From NCBI GenBank assembly GCA_023434015.1, contig JAEYTM010000238.1, positions 1 through 10,836 on the forward strand: 10,836 nt of DNA. Reading direction: 5' to 3'. The DNA is from Pseudomonadota bacterium (GTDB lineage Bacteria > Pseudomonadota > Alphaproteobacteria > Caulobacterales > Caulobacteraceae). The position numbers and the translations under genes were made by a program. Shown here one piece after another: positions 1-8,071 of the stretch (its first letter is position 1; each line of letters opens with the position of its first letter). The notes beneath the pieces are model-generated. The model ran no database searches. It was given only the letters and a program-made list of their open reading frames with translations, and was not told the origin of the DNA.

Positions 1-1
1 C

Positions 2-2347
2 GCGGCCCCGGCGGCGGGGCGGGGGGTGCCCGCGCCCGCGCCCTATCCTGATCTGCAGAAGCGCCGCGGCGACGGGCCGGTGATCGTCCGCGCCAACCTG
101 ACCGGACGGCGTCTGGCGGCGGGCGAACAGGCCCTGGAAGACGCCCAGCTCAGCGCCGCCTTCACCGGAACCTCGACAGGCTGGATCGAAGACCTGACGA
201 CCACCGGCGACCTGGTCGCCGACCTGCGGGCGGAGGGCGCGCGGGCCGCCCAGGGCTCGGCCTCGGGCCTGCGGCTCGCCGCGACCGCCGCCGACCTGCG
301 CTGGAGTCGCAAGGGCGGAGATGCGCTGTCCGCCACGCTCAAGATGGCGGGCGGCGTGGACGGCCTTTCCGCCGCCGACCTTCGCCTGAGCACGGCGGCC
401 GGAGCGCTGCAGGGGCCGGTTTCGGCCAGCGCCCGGGGCGTGACCGCCGACCTCTCCGGAAGCCTCACGGCGCGCGGCGCCTGGACCGGCCTGGGCGCTC
501 CTGTGGAGGGCGATTCCCCGCAGATCCTGGCCGTGAAGCGCGCCGCCCGCGGCTTCCGCGTCGCGGCGCCGGGCCTGGCGCTGAAGATCGACGCAGGCCG
601 GCCGCCGACCTTCGCCCTCGCCCAGCCGCTGCGGCTGCTGCCGGACTCCGGCGGCCAGGTCACCCTCAACCCGCGCGGCGGCGTTCCCCTGCTCGGACCC
701 GACGGCGGCGCCTTCCGCCTGACCGCCTCCGGCGGCGGTCTGCCGAGCCTCGACGCGCACGTCGGCCGGCTGGTGCTGGCCGACGGGGCGGTCACCGCGT
801 CCGGACAGGTGAAGGCGGGTCTTTCTCTCGGCCCCATCGAGGATGCCGAGGTCGACGCCGCCGGCGCCCTGCGCATCGCTGGCGGCGCGATGCGGTTCAC
901 CGCCGAACGCTGCGCGACGGCGACGGCGCGGCATGTCGAGCTTGGCGAGAACGATGTGGAAGCCGCCAGCGGCCGCTTCTGTCCGGTGGCCGGACGACCC
1001 TTGCTGACCTTCGCGGGCGGCGACTGGCGGATCGACGGCCAGGCCCGCGACGCTGCCGCCCGCGCGCCCTTCCTGCAGGCTGCGGTCTCCCAGGCCGATG
1101 CGCGGGTGGTCTTCGGCCAGGCCCGCGGACGGCTTTACGCGGACGTCGCCATCGTCGATGCGACGGTGACCGACGCCGCCCCGCAGCCTCGCTTCAACCC
1201 GATGAGGATGTCGGGACAGGCGGACCTCGCGCGCGATGTCTGGACCGCCGACCTCGCCATCGGCCTGCCTGAGGGGCCGGTGATCGCGCGGGCGGGCCTG
1301 AGCCACAACAGCCTTACCGGTCAGGGCGGGGTGGGGATCGACACCGGGATGCTGACCTTCGCGGACGGCGGCCTGCAACCCGATCAGCTATCGCCCCTCG
1401 CCTCGGCGATCGGCTCGCCGGTCGAGGGGGAGGCGGCGTTCACGGGACGCTTCGACTGGACCGCGGCCGGCGCGACCAGTGGGGGCCGCCTGACCGTCCC
1501 GCGCCTCGATTTCCAGAGCCCGCTCGGCCGGGCGACCGGCCTGTCCGGAGACATCGCCTTCACCAGCCTCGCCCCCCTGATCGCGGCGCCCGGACAGACG
1601 CTGCGGGTGGAGAGCGTCGCCGCCCTGGTGCCGATCACGGGCGCGTCGGTCTCCTTCGCCCTCGACGAGAAGGCCCTGGTCGTCTCCGGCGCGGAAGCCG
1701 CCGTCGGTGGTGGCCGGGTGCTGGTGGAAAGCCTGGAGGTCCCGCTGACGCCCGACACGCCGATCCGCGGCGTCCTGCGGTTCGACGGGGTGCAACTGCA
1801 CGACCTCGTCGAGGCCTCGCCGTTCGGGGAGCGGGTCGAGTTCGACGCCCGGGTCAGCGGCCGTGTGCCGTTCGAGGTGGTCGACCAGCGGCTCCGGGTC
1901 GTGAACGGGAATCTGAAGGCGATCGCGCCGGGCCGGCTGTCGGTGAACCGCGAGGCGATCACTCCGGTGGCGGCCAGCGGCGGCGCCGTCACCGCGCCCG
2001 TTCCACTGCCGGAGGTGGCCGAAACGACGGACACCTTCACCGACTTCGCCTATCAGGCGATGGAACACTTGGCGTTCGAGACCCTCGACCTGACCCTGAA
2101 CAGCCGCGAGGACGGCCGGCTCAGCGCCCTGTTCCACATCATCGGACGGCACGATCCGCCTCAGCGTCAGGAAATCCGCCTGACGCTGCTGGAGCTGATC
2201 CAGCGCGATTTCCTGGGCCGCAAGCTGCCCCTGCCGTCGAACACCGGGGTGAACCTGACCCTGGACACGACGTTGAACCTGGACGATCTGCTACGCGACT
2301 ATGCGGGATATTTGCGCCTGCGCAGTTCACCGCCGGTTCAGCCATGA
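2..2347 (+). CDS. ydbH: YdbH-family intermembrane bridge protein (AsmA-like), 5' partial
   Basis: The frame is open from the first bases of the window, so the gene starts upstream; a GTG at 26 is only an internal possibility. About 781 residues are visible, against roughly 880 in E. coli YdbH, so the N-terminal membrane anchor is probably what is missing. The visible part is a long, low-complexity stretch rich in A, G, L, D and V with alternating polar and hydrophobic residues, typical of the repeated beta-strand groove of AsmA-like proteins. The C-terminal roughly 300 residues resemble the YdbH (dicarboxylate-transport, PF11739) domain and end in NLTLDTTLNLDDLL. In E. coli, YdbH works redundantly with TamB and YhdP in moving phospholipids to the outer membrane, and its C-terminus pairs with YnbE. 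Family assignment rests on this architecture plus the ynbE and ydbL genes directly downstream. Transport function here is inferred from E. coli. Confidence 0.85.
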   Translation, partial: AAPAAGRGVPAPAPYPDLQKRRGDGPVIVRANLTGRRLAAGEQALEDAQLSAAFTGTSTGWIEDLTTTGDLVADLRAEGARAAQGSASGLRLAATAADLRWSRKGGDALSATLKMAGGVDGLSAADLRLSTAAGALQGPVSASARGVTADLSGSLTARGAWTGLGAPVEGDSPQILAVKRAARGFRVAAPGLALKIDAGRPPTFALAQPLRLLPDSGGQVTLNPRGGVPLLGPDGGAFRLTASGGGLPSLDAHVGRLVLADGAVTASGQVKAGLSLGPIEDAEVDAAGALRIAGGAMRFTAERCATATARHVELGENDVEAASGRFCPVAGRPLLTFAGGDWRIDGQARDAAARAPFLQAAVSQADARVVFGQARGRLYADVAIVDATVTDAAPQPRFNPMRMSGQADLARDVWTADLAIGLPEGPVIARAGLSHNSLTGQGGVGIDTGMLTFADGGLQPDQLSPLASAIGSPVEGEAAFTGRFDWTAAGATSGGRLTVPRLDFQSPLGRATGLSGDIAFTSLAPLIAAPGQTLRVESVAALVPITGASVSFALDEKALVVSGAEAAVGGGRVLVESLEVPLTPDTPIRGVLRFDGVQLHDLVEASPFGERVEFDARVSGRVPFEVVDQRLRVVNGNLKAIAPGRLSVNREAITPVAASGGAVTAPVPLPEVAETTDTFTDFAYQAMEHLAFETLDLTLNSREDGRLSALFHIIGRHDPPQRQEIRLTLLELIQRDFLGRKLPLPSNTGVNLTLDTTLNLDDLLRDYAGYLRLRSSPPVQP

Positions 2348-2384
2348 TATCCGATCTGCAGAGCGCGACATTGGAGACGACTGA

Positions 2385-2582
2385 ATGACCGCAACAAGAC
2401 CGCTGGCCGCCCTGGGTGGCGTGCTCGGCGCGATCGGCCTGCTCGGCCTCGCCGCCTGTGCGCCGACGATCCGGGTCAAGGTCGATCCGATCACCATCTA
2501 CGCCAAGCTGGACGCCGACGTGCGCCTGCGGCTGGACGAGGACGTCAAGACCTTGATCCAGCAGAACCCGAACCTCTTCTAG
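2385..2582 (+). CDS. ynbE: YnbE-family outer-membrane lipoprotein
   Basis: A 65-residue lipoprotein. A short N-terminus with one Arg and a hydrophobic stretch (residues 7-24) lead to the lipobox L22-A23-A24-C25, so the mature protein would be about 41 residues lipidated at Cys25. The mature part is beta-prone (IRVKVDPITIYAKLDADVRL) and ends in NPNLF, like E. coli YnbE, which ends in an acidic stretch plus LF. In E. coli, YnbE is an outer-membrane lipoprotein that completes the YdbH bridge by strand pairing. The start ATG at 2385 has a GGAGA Shine-Dalgarno at 2373-2377, 7 bases away. It lies 37 bases after ydbH and 5 or 11 bases before ydbL (depending on that start), so the three are almost certainly one operon. 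The Ala at +2 does not argue for inner-membrane retention. Confidence 0.88.
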   Translation: MTATRPLAALGGVLGAIGLLGLAACAPTIRVKVDPITIYAKLDADVRLRLDEDVKTLIQQNPNLF

Positions 2583-2593
2583 AGGCTATGCCC

Positions 2594-2953
2594 ATGCAGA
2601 CCCGCAACATCCTCGGCCTCGCCGTCGGCGTCACCGCCGCCCTGGCCCTCGCTCCCGCCGCCATCGCCCAGGCCTCGGCCAAGTCCACCGTCGACGCCGC
2701 CAAGGCCGCCGGCATTGTCGGGGAGCAGGCCGACGGCTTTCTGGGCTTCGTGACCGAGCCCGCCGATCCGGCGATCCGCGCCGCTGTCGCCGAGATCAAT
2801 TCCGGACGCGCCCAGCTCTATCGCCAGGCCGCCGCCAAGAACGGCGTCAGCGTCGAGGCGGCCGGCGCGGCCGCCTACACCCAGGTGGTGCAGAACCTCC
2901 TGAAGGCCGGCGAGTACTACAGGCCCAACGGCGGCGGCTGGACGCGCAAGTAG
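2594..2953 (+). CDS. ydbL: YdbL-family (DUF1318) periplasmic protein
   Basis: A 119-residue exported protein: a cleavable Sec signal (hydrophobic core about residues 6-20) with a likely cleavage after A23-I24-A25, then a helical DUF1318-type domain. The pattern VGEQADGFLGFV, INSGRAQLYRQAAAKNGVS and a C-terminal GEYY...GGGWTRK matches the E. coli YdbL layout (VGE, INAER...YQQLAK, GEY, W-RK end). E. coli YdbL is a periplasmic partner that limits self-assembly of YnbE. Two in-frame ATGs exist, at 2588 and 2594. The AGAGG ribosome-binding site at 2581-2585 overlaps the ynbE stop and is 8 bases from 2594 but only 2 from 2588, so 2594 is preferred; the longer form would add M-P. The stop lies 8 bases from the convergent aceB stop, leaving no room for a separate terminator. 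Confidence 0.85.
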   Translation: MQTRNILGLAVGVTAALALAPAAIAQASAKSTVDAAKAAGIVGEQADGFLGFVTEPADPAIRAAVAEINSGRAQLYRQAAAKNGVSVEAAGAAAYTQVVQNLLKAGEYYRPNGGGWTRK

Positions 2954-2961
2954 GCGCAGGC

Positions 2962-4560
<1,599 letters not shown>

Positions 4561-4591
4561 CGGGGACTCCGGGCGCGAAGACGGCAGCGTA

Positions 4592-4610
4592 CCTGCACCT
4601 TGCATGCAGG
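4592..4610 (-). other. Small hairpin in the aceB leader
   Basis: CCTGCA (4592-4597) and TGCAGG (4605-4610) form a perfect 6-bp stem with a 7-base loop. The transcript would fold this 22 bases before the GGAG of aceB. The sequence also holds the self-complementary TGCATGCA at 4601-4608, so alternative pairings exist. There is no T-run after it on the minus strand, so it does not look like a terminator. Confidence 0.35.
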
Positions 4611-4616
4611 CGCCAG

Positions 4617-4648
4617 CCTCCCGCCGGCTCGGCCCGGCCTGCGGGAGG
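4617..4648 (-). other. Intercistronic GC-rich stem-loop between the DUF4170 gene and aceB
   Basis: CCTCCCGC (4617-4624) and GCGGGAGG (4641-4648) pair perfectly over 8 bp around a 16-base loop. It begins 17 bases after the DUF4170 stop. Neither strand shows a following T-run, so a classic intrinsic terminator is unlikely. Together with the smaller hairpin at 4592-4610 it fills most of the 105-base gap. A role in setting mRNA ends or in a different aceB-to-aceA ratio is inference. Confidence 0.45.
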
Positions 4649-4665
4649 TAATGACGCGATAGCCG

Positions 4666-4872
4666 TCAGTGCGGCAGGACCAACTGCTCGGACGCGATGG
4701 CGTAGCGGGCGGTGGCGCGGCTGCGGGTCTCGTCGGAAATCCGCCGCCAGGCCACGCAGGCCTCTTCACGGGTCTCGAACGGCCCCATCACCTCCGGCGC
4801 GCCGCTCCTCAGGGACTTGAAGGCCAGGCAGCTGTAGTCGCCGCCGACGATCCAGAAACGTTCCGTGGTCAT
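4666..4872 (-). CDS. DUF4170 small protein of unknown function
   Basis: A 68-residue soluble protein with no signal peptide or membrane segment. The pattern WIVGGDY near the N-terminus, then MGPFETREEACVAWRRISDETR and a closing ARYAI, resembles DUF4170, a small alphaproteobacterial family of unknown function. The predicted form is a beta strand, a beta-rich GPF turn, an amphipathic helix with Trp42, and a final strand, which is a compact alpha/beta fold. The start ATG at 4872 has a strong GAGGAG ribosome-binding site 7 bases away. The gene sits 30 bases after aceA and ahead of aceB, all on one strand, so it should be cotranscribed with the glyoxylate-shunt enzymes. Codon use matches its neighbours. 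It has two Cys residues (14 and 39) but no obvious catalytic motif. A regulatory or accessory role for the shunt is a guess from position only. Confidence 0.82.
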   Translation of the reverse strand: MTTERFWIVGGDYSCLAFKSLRSGAPEVMGPFETREEACVAWRRISDETRSRATARYAIASEQLVLPH

Positions 4873-4902
4873 TTCGTGCTCCTCGTGTTCGGGCCCGCAG
4901 GC

Positions 4903-6504
4903 TCAGGCGAACTGGTTCATGGTGTTGTGGACGCCGCCAGCTTTCAGGGCGGCCTCGCCGGCGAACCAGCCCTTGTGGTCGTCGCCGATGTCGGAGCCAG
5001 ACATGTTCTGGTGCTTCACGCAGGCGACGCCCTGGCGGATTTCCTGGCGCTGGACGTTCAGGACGTAACCCAGCATGCCGGCGGGGCCGAAGTACTCGCG
5101 GGCCAGGTTGTCGGTGCTGAGCGCGGCGGTGTGGTAGGTCGGCAGCGTGATCAGGTGGTGGAAGATGCCAGCCCGGCGGGCGCTGTCCGCCTGGAAGTCG
5201 CGGATGCGCTCGTCCGCTTCCCGCCCCAGGTCGGTGGCGTCGTACTGCGCGGCCATCAGTCTCGACCGGTCGTAGGCCGAGACGTCGCGGCCGGCCGCCG
5301 CCCAGTCGTCGTAAGTCTGCTGGCGGAAATTCAGCGTCCAGTTGAAGGACGGCGAGTTGTTATAGACCAGCTTGGCCCTGGGCATGACCGCGCGGATGCG
5401 GTCCATCATGCCGGCGATCTGGTCGATGTGCGGCTTTTCGGTCTCGATCCACAGCAGGTCCGCGCCGTTCTGCAGCGAGGTGATGGAGTCGAGCACGCAA
5501 CGGTCCTCGCCGGTGCCCGGGCGGAACTGGAACAGGTTGGACGGCAGGCGACGCGGGCGGAGCAGCTTGCCGTCGCGGTTCAGCACGACGTCGCCGTTGG
5601 CCAGGTCCCCGGGCGCGATCTCCTCGCAGTCGAGGAAGCTGTTGTAGCGGTCGCCCAGGTCGCCCGGCTCGCGGCTGACGGCGATCTGCTTGGTCAGGCC
5701 CGCGCCCAGGCTGTCGGTGCGGGTGACGATGATCCCGTTGTCGACGCCGAGCTCCAGGAAGGCGTAGCGGCAGGCCCGGACCTTGGCGAGGAAGTCCTCG
5801 TGCGGGACCGTGACCTTGCCGTCCTGATGGCCGCACTGCTTCTCGTCGGAGACCTGGTTTTCGATCTGCAGGGCGCAGGCGCCCGCCTCGATCATCTTCC
5901 GGGCCAGCAGATAGGTCGCCTCGGCGTTGCCGAACCCTGCGTCGATGTCGGCGATGATCGGAACGACGTGGGTCTCGTGGTTGTCGATGGCGTCGATCAG
6001 CTGCTGCGCCCGTTCCGAATGGCCGGCCGCGCGGGCCGCGTCGAGGTCGCGGAACAGCAGGTTGAGCTCGCGCGCGTCCGCCTGCCGCAGGAAGGTGTAG
6101 AGTTCCTCGATCAGCTTCGGCACGGAAGTCTTTTCGTGCATCGACTGGTCCGGCAGGGGGCCGAACTCGGAGCGCAGCGCCGCGATCATCCAGCCCGACA
6201 AGTAGAGATATTTCCCCCGCGTCGTGCCGAAGTGCTTCTTGATCGCGATCATCTTCTGCTGGCCGATGAAGCCGTGCCAGCAGCCCAGCGACTGGGTGTA
6301 ACGGCTGGGGTCGGCGTCATAGGCGGCCATGTCGCGACGCATGACGTCGGCGGTGTAGCGGGCGATCTCCAGCCCGGTCTTGAACCGGTTCTGCAACCGC
6401 ATGCGGGCGACCGCCTCGGCGTCGATGGCGGCCCAGGGACCGCCCTGATTTCTGATGAGCTGGCTCATCTCGATGATGTGGTCCTGGTAGGCCATCGTGA
6501 ACAT
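4903..6504 (-). CDS. aceA: Isocitrate lyase, long form (Pseudomonas-type)
   Basis: Cleaves isocitrate to glyoxylate and succinate, bypassing the decarboxylating steps of the TCA cycle during growth on acetate or fatty acids. The product is 533 residues, the long type seen in Pseudomonas aeruginosa (about 531) rather than the 430-residue E. coli form. Visible: SGW substrate loop at 103-105, the metal-binding ADIDAGFGN at 185-193, the catalytic loop KQCGH at 222-226 with Cys224 (Gln in place of the Lys/Arg of the short forms), and SPSFNW at 384-389. The C-terminus ends HNTMNQFA. The ATG at 6504 has no Shine-Dalgarno. An ATG at 6495 (MAYQDHI) has a weak GGA 8 bases upstream and may be the true start, three residues shorter. 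It is first in the minus-strand cluster aceA, DUF4170, aceB and divergent from the ScfR-type regulator. Confidence 0.96.
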   Translation of the reverse strand: MFTMAYQDHIIEMSQLIRNQGGPWAAIDAEAVARMRLQNRFKTGLEIARYTADVMRRDMAAYDADPSRYTQSLGCWHGFIGQQKMIAIKKHFGTTRGKYLYLSGWMIAALRSEFGPLPDQSMHEKTSVPKLIEELYTFLRQADARELNLLFRDLDAARAAGHSERAQQLIDAIDNHETHVVPIIADIDAGFGNAEATYLLARKMIEAGACALQIENQVSDEKQCGHQDGKVTVPHEDFLAKVRACRYAFLELGVDNGIIVTRTDSLGAGLTKQIAVSREPGDLGDRYNSFLDCEEIAPGDLANGDVVLNRDGKLLRPRRLPSNLFQFRPGTGEDRCVLDSITSLQNGADLLWIETEKPHIDQIAGMMDRIRAVMPRAKLVYNNSPSFNWTLNFRQQTYDDWAAAGRDVSAYDRSRLMAAQYDATDLGREADERIRDFQADSARRAGIFHHLITLPTYHTAALSTDNLAREYFGPAGMLGYVLNVQRQEIRQGVACVKHQNMSGSDIGDDHKGWFAGEAALKAGGVHNTMNQFA

Positions 6505-6543
6505 CCGTGTGATGTGACAAGTTCGACTCTGCCTAACCCTTGA

Positions 6544-6549
6544 ATTCTA
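6544..6549 (-). promoter_or_regulatory. Candidate -10 element of the aceA promoter
   Basis: Read on the minus strand this is TAGAAT, five of six matches to TATAAT, about 40 bases before the aceA start. A TTGTCG lies upstream but at only 14 bases spacing, so no good -35 is present; this would fit a promoter that needs an activator or is held by the regulator. The call is sequence likeness only. Confidence 0.3.
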
Positions 6550-6567
6550 TGAAGGTAAGCCGGCGAC

Positions 6568-6579
6568 AACTTGCGAAAA
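6568..6579. promoter_or_regulatory. Candidate ScfR/RamB-type operator
   Basis: AACTTGCGAAAA resembles the sites known for this regulator family: RamB of Corynebacterium binds AACTTTGCAAA-like boxes, and PccR of Rhodobacter binds TTTGCAAA motifs. It lies 19 bases upstream of the candidate aceA -10, where bound protein would touch the -35 zone. The match is imperfect and the assignment is inference. Confidence 0.35.
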
Positions 6580-6602
6580 GGCAGGCTGGTCACACGCACA
6601 CG

Positions 6603-6628
6603 TTGTCAATTCTGTAAATCTGTGACAA
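6603..6628. repeat. Inverted repeat, candidate autoregulatory operator
   Basis: TTGTCA (6603-6608) and TGACAA (6623-6628) form a perfect 6-bp inverted repeat with a 14-base AT-rich centre, ending 9 bases before the regulator start. A half-site spacing of about two helical turns suits a dimeric helix-turn-helix protein. The centre holds TGTAAAT, which could be a weak -10 for the regulator, so binding would block its own transcription. This is inferred from symmetry and position. Confidence 0.4.
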
Positions 6629-6637
6629 ACCATCGGG

Positions 6638-8071
6638 ATGGCGATGGGCGCGGAACGCAAGCTGTTCCTCGGCGCGCGGCTCAGGCGGCTGCGGCGCGAT
6701 CTCGGCGTGACCCAGACGCGGATGGCCGAGGATCTCGGGGTCTCCCCCAGCTATTTCAACCTTCTGGAGCGCAACCAGCGGCCCGTGACGGCCCAGGTTC
6801 TGCTGCGCCTGGCCGAGGCCTACGACCTCGATCTCAAGACCCTGTCGTCCGATCCGGATTCCGCGGGGGCGACGGGACTGTCGGAGGTGTTCTCCGACCA
6901 GATGTTCCGCGACCTCGCCGTCGCCCGGCACGAGATCGCCGAGGTGGCCGACAGCGCCCCCGGCGTCGCCGAGGCGGTCGTCCGGCTGTATCGCGCCTAT
7001 CTGGATCAGCGGCGGATGACCGACCTGGGCGCTCTGAGCCGGCCCGAGGACGGGACGCCGCCGCCGGTGGCCACCCCGTCGGACTGGGTGCGTGACTTCA
7101 TCCAGGCTCAGAAGAACCATTTCGCCGATCTTGAGGAGGCGGCCGACGCCCTGTCCGCGGAGTTGCGGCAGGAGTCGCAGGATTTCGCCGCGGCGGCGCG
7201 CGAGCGCCTGTTCAAACGGCACGGGGTGCAGGTGCGCGTCGTGCCGCCGGACGTCCTGCCGGAGTCCGTCCGTCGCTATGACCATCACCGCAAGCGGCTG
7301 TTCCTGTCGGAGATGCTGACCGGCGCCGGTCGGACCTTCTCCCTGGCCTACCAGCTGGCGCTGCTCGACCACCGCGAACTCCTGGAGACGCTGGTGGACC
7401 GCGCCGGGCCGCCCGATCGGCCGACCCGCAATCTGCTGAAGGTGTCGCTCGCCAACTATCTGGCGGCGGCGATCCTGATGCCCTACGCGGCCTTCCACGA
7501 GGCGGCGGAACGCACCGGCTACGACATCGAGCTGATCCGCGCCCGCTTCGGCGTCTCCTTCGAGCAGGCCTGCCACCGGCTGACGACCCTCGCCCGGCCC
7601 GGGGCCCGGGGCGTGCCCTTCTTCATGGTGCGGGTGGATTCGGCGGGCAACATCTCGAAGCGGTTCGCCGGTTCGGCCTTCCCCTTCTCCCGGTTCGGCG
7701 GCGCCTGCCCACGCTGGAATGTGCATTCCAGCTTCCGCACGCCAGGCCGGATCGTCACCCAGATCGTCGAGACGCCGGACGGTCAGCGCTACTTCACGGT
7801 CTCCCGCACCGTTGCGCGCACGGCGGCGGCCTATGTCGGCGAGGATTCCGACCTGGCGATCGGCATGGGCTGCGAGCTCAAGTACGCCGAACGGCTGGTC
7901 TATTCGCGCGGCCGGGACCTGCGCGACCCCGTCGCCACCGGCATCGGCCCGGCGTGCCGGATCTGCGAGCGGCCCGCCTGTCCGCAGCGGGCCGCGGAGC
8001 CGATCAACCGCACCCTGATGGTGGACGACTTCACCAAGTCGATCTCGCCCTATCCGTTCGCCTCGGCCTAG
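6638..8071 (+). CDS. ScfR/RamB-type short-chain acyl-CoA-responsive transcriptional regulator
   Basis: A 477-residue cytosolic DNA-binding protein. Residues 12-66 are an XRE-type helix-turn-helix (LGARLRRLRRDLGVTQ, then SPSYFNLLERNQRPVT). Residues about 195-290 resemble an ImmA/IrrE-type region (RVVPP, LAYQLALLDHRE, NYLAAAILMPYAAF) but lack the HExxH zinc motif, so peptidase activity is not expected. From about 320 a DUF2083 C-terminus carries CPRWNVH at 357-363 and a cysteine cluster at C440, C443 and C448. This layout defines the ScfR family (RamB in Corynebacterium, PccR in Rhodobacter), which controls acetate, glyoxylate or propionate genes. Divergent placement from aceA points to the glyoxylate shunt as target. 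Start choice: ATG 6638 or ATG 6644; the latter has GGGA 5 bases upstream and may be real. The stop codon overlaps that of the convergent transporter gene. Confidence 0.92.
   Translation: MAMGAERKLFLGARLRRLRRDLGVTQTRMAEDLGVSPSYFNLLERNQRPVTAQVLLRLAEAYDLDLKTLSSDPDSAGATGLSEVFSDQMFRDLAVARHEIAEVADSAPGVAEAVVRLYRAYLDQRRMTDLGALSRPEDGTPPPVATPSDWVRDFIQAQKNHFADLEEAADALSAELRQESQDFAAAARERLFKRHGVQVRVVPPDVLPESVRRYDHHRKRLFLSEMLTGAGRTFSLAYQLALLDHRELLETLVDRAGPPDRPTRNLLKVSLANYLAAAILMPYAAFHEAAERTGYDIELIRARFGVSFEQACHRLTTLARPGARGVPFFMVRVDSAGNISKRFAGSAFPFSRFGGACPRWNVHSSFRTPGRIVTQIVETPDGQRYFTVSRTVARTAAAYVGEDSDLAIGMGCELKYAERLVYSRGRDLRDPVATGIGPACRICERPACPQRAAEPINRTLMVDDFTKSISPYPFASA
7713..7732. repeat. Perfect inverted repeat inside the regulator gene
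   Basis: Two 9-base arms, GCTGGAATG (7713-7721) and CATTCCAGC (7724-7732), are separated by TG. It codes for the conserved RWNVHSS segment of DUF2083, so codon constraint may explain it. It is the tightest inverted repeat noticed in the window. Confidence 0.5.

Larger units (their letters stand above)
6505..6637. promoter_or_regulatory. Divergent aceA / regulator control region
   Basis: This 133-base gap between the divergent aceA and regulator genes is clearly richer in A and T than the flanking genes and must hold both promoters. It contains four GACAA elements: TGTGACAA at 6513-6520, GCGACAAC at 6563-6570, TTGACAAC on the minus strand (complement of 6602-6609), and TGTGACAA again at 6621-6628. 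It also holds the TTGCG box and the inverted repeat listed separately. The arrangement of a RamB/ScfR-type regulator divergent from its target is common, so binding here is likely, but no site is proven. Confidence 0.7.

Noticed and set aside
43..900. 285-codon minus-strand open frame opposite ydbH
   Set aside because: It is rich in A, P, R and S with no motif and overlaps the YdbH coding frame throughout.
4617..4648. Intrinsic terminator between the DUF4170 gene and aceB
   Set aside because: The stem is good but no T-run follows on either strand, so it is reported as a stem-loop only.
4561..4665. Riboswitch or leader peptide ahead of aceB
   Set aside because: Two simple hairpins are present but no known riboswitch pattern or short open frame with its own ribosome-binding site was seen.
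4669..6543. 624-codon open frame on the plus strand opposite the DUF4170 gene and aceA
   Set aside because: It runs antisense through two clear genes and their gap, and the product is biased toward V, G, D, R and Q without motifs. It is a by-product of high GC at third positions.
6581..6609. TTGACA at 6609-6604 on the minus strand as a -35 for aceA
   Set aside because: The hexamer is perfect, but at 17-18 bases spacing the -10 position reads GCCTGC or CCTGCC, which is not promoter-like.
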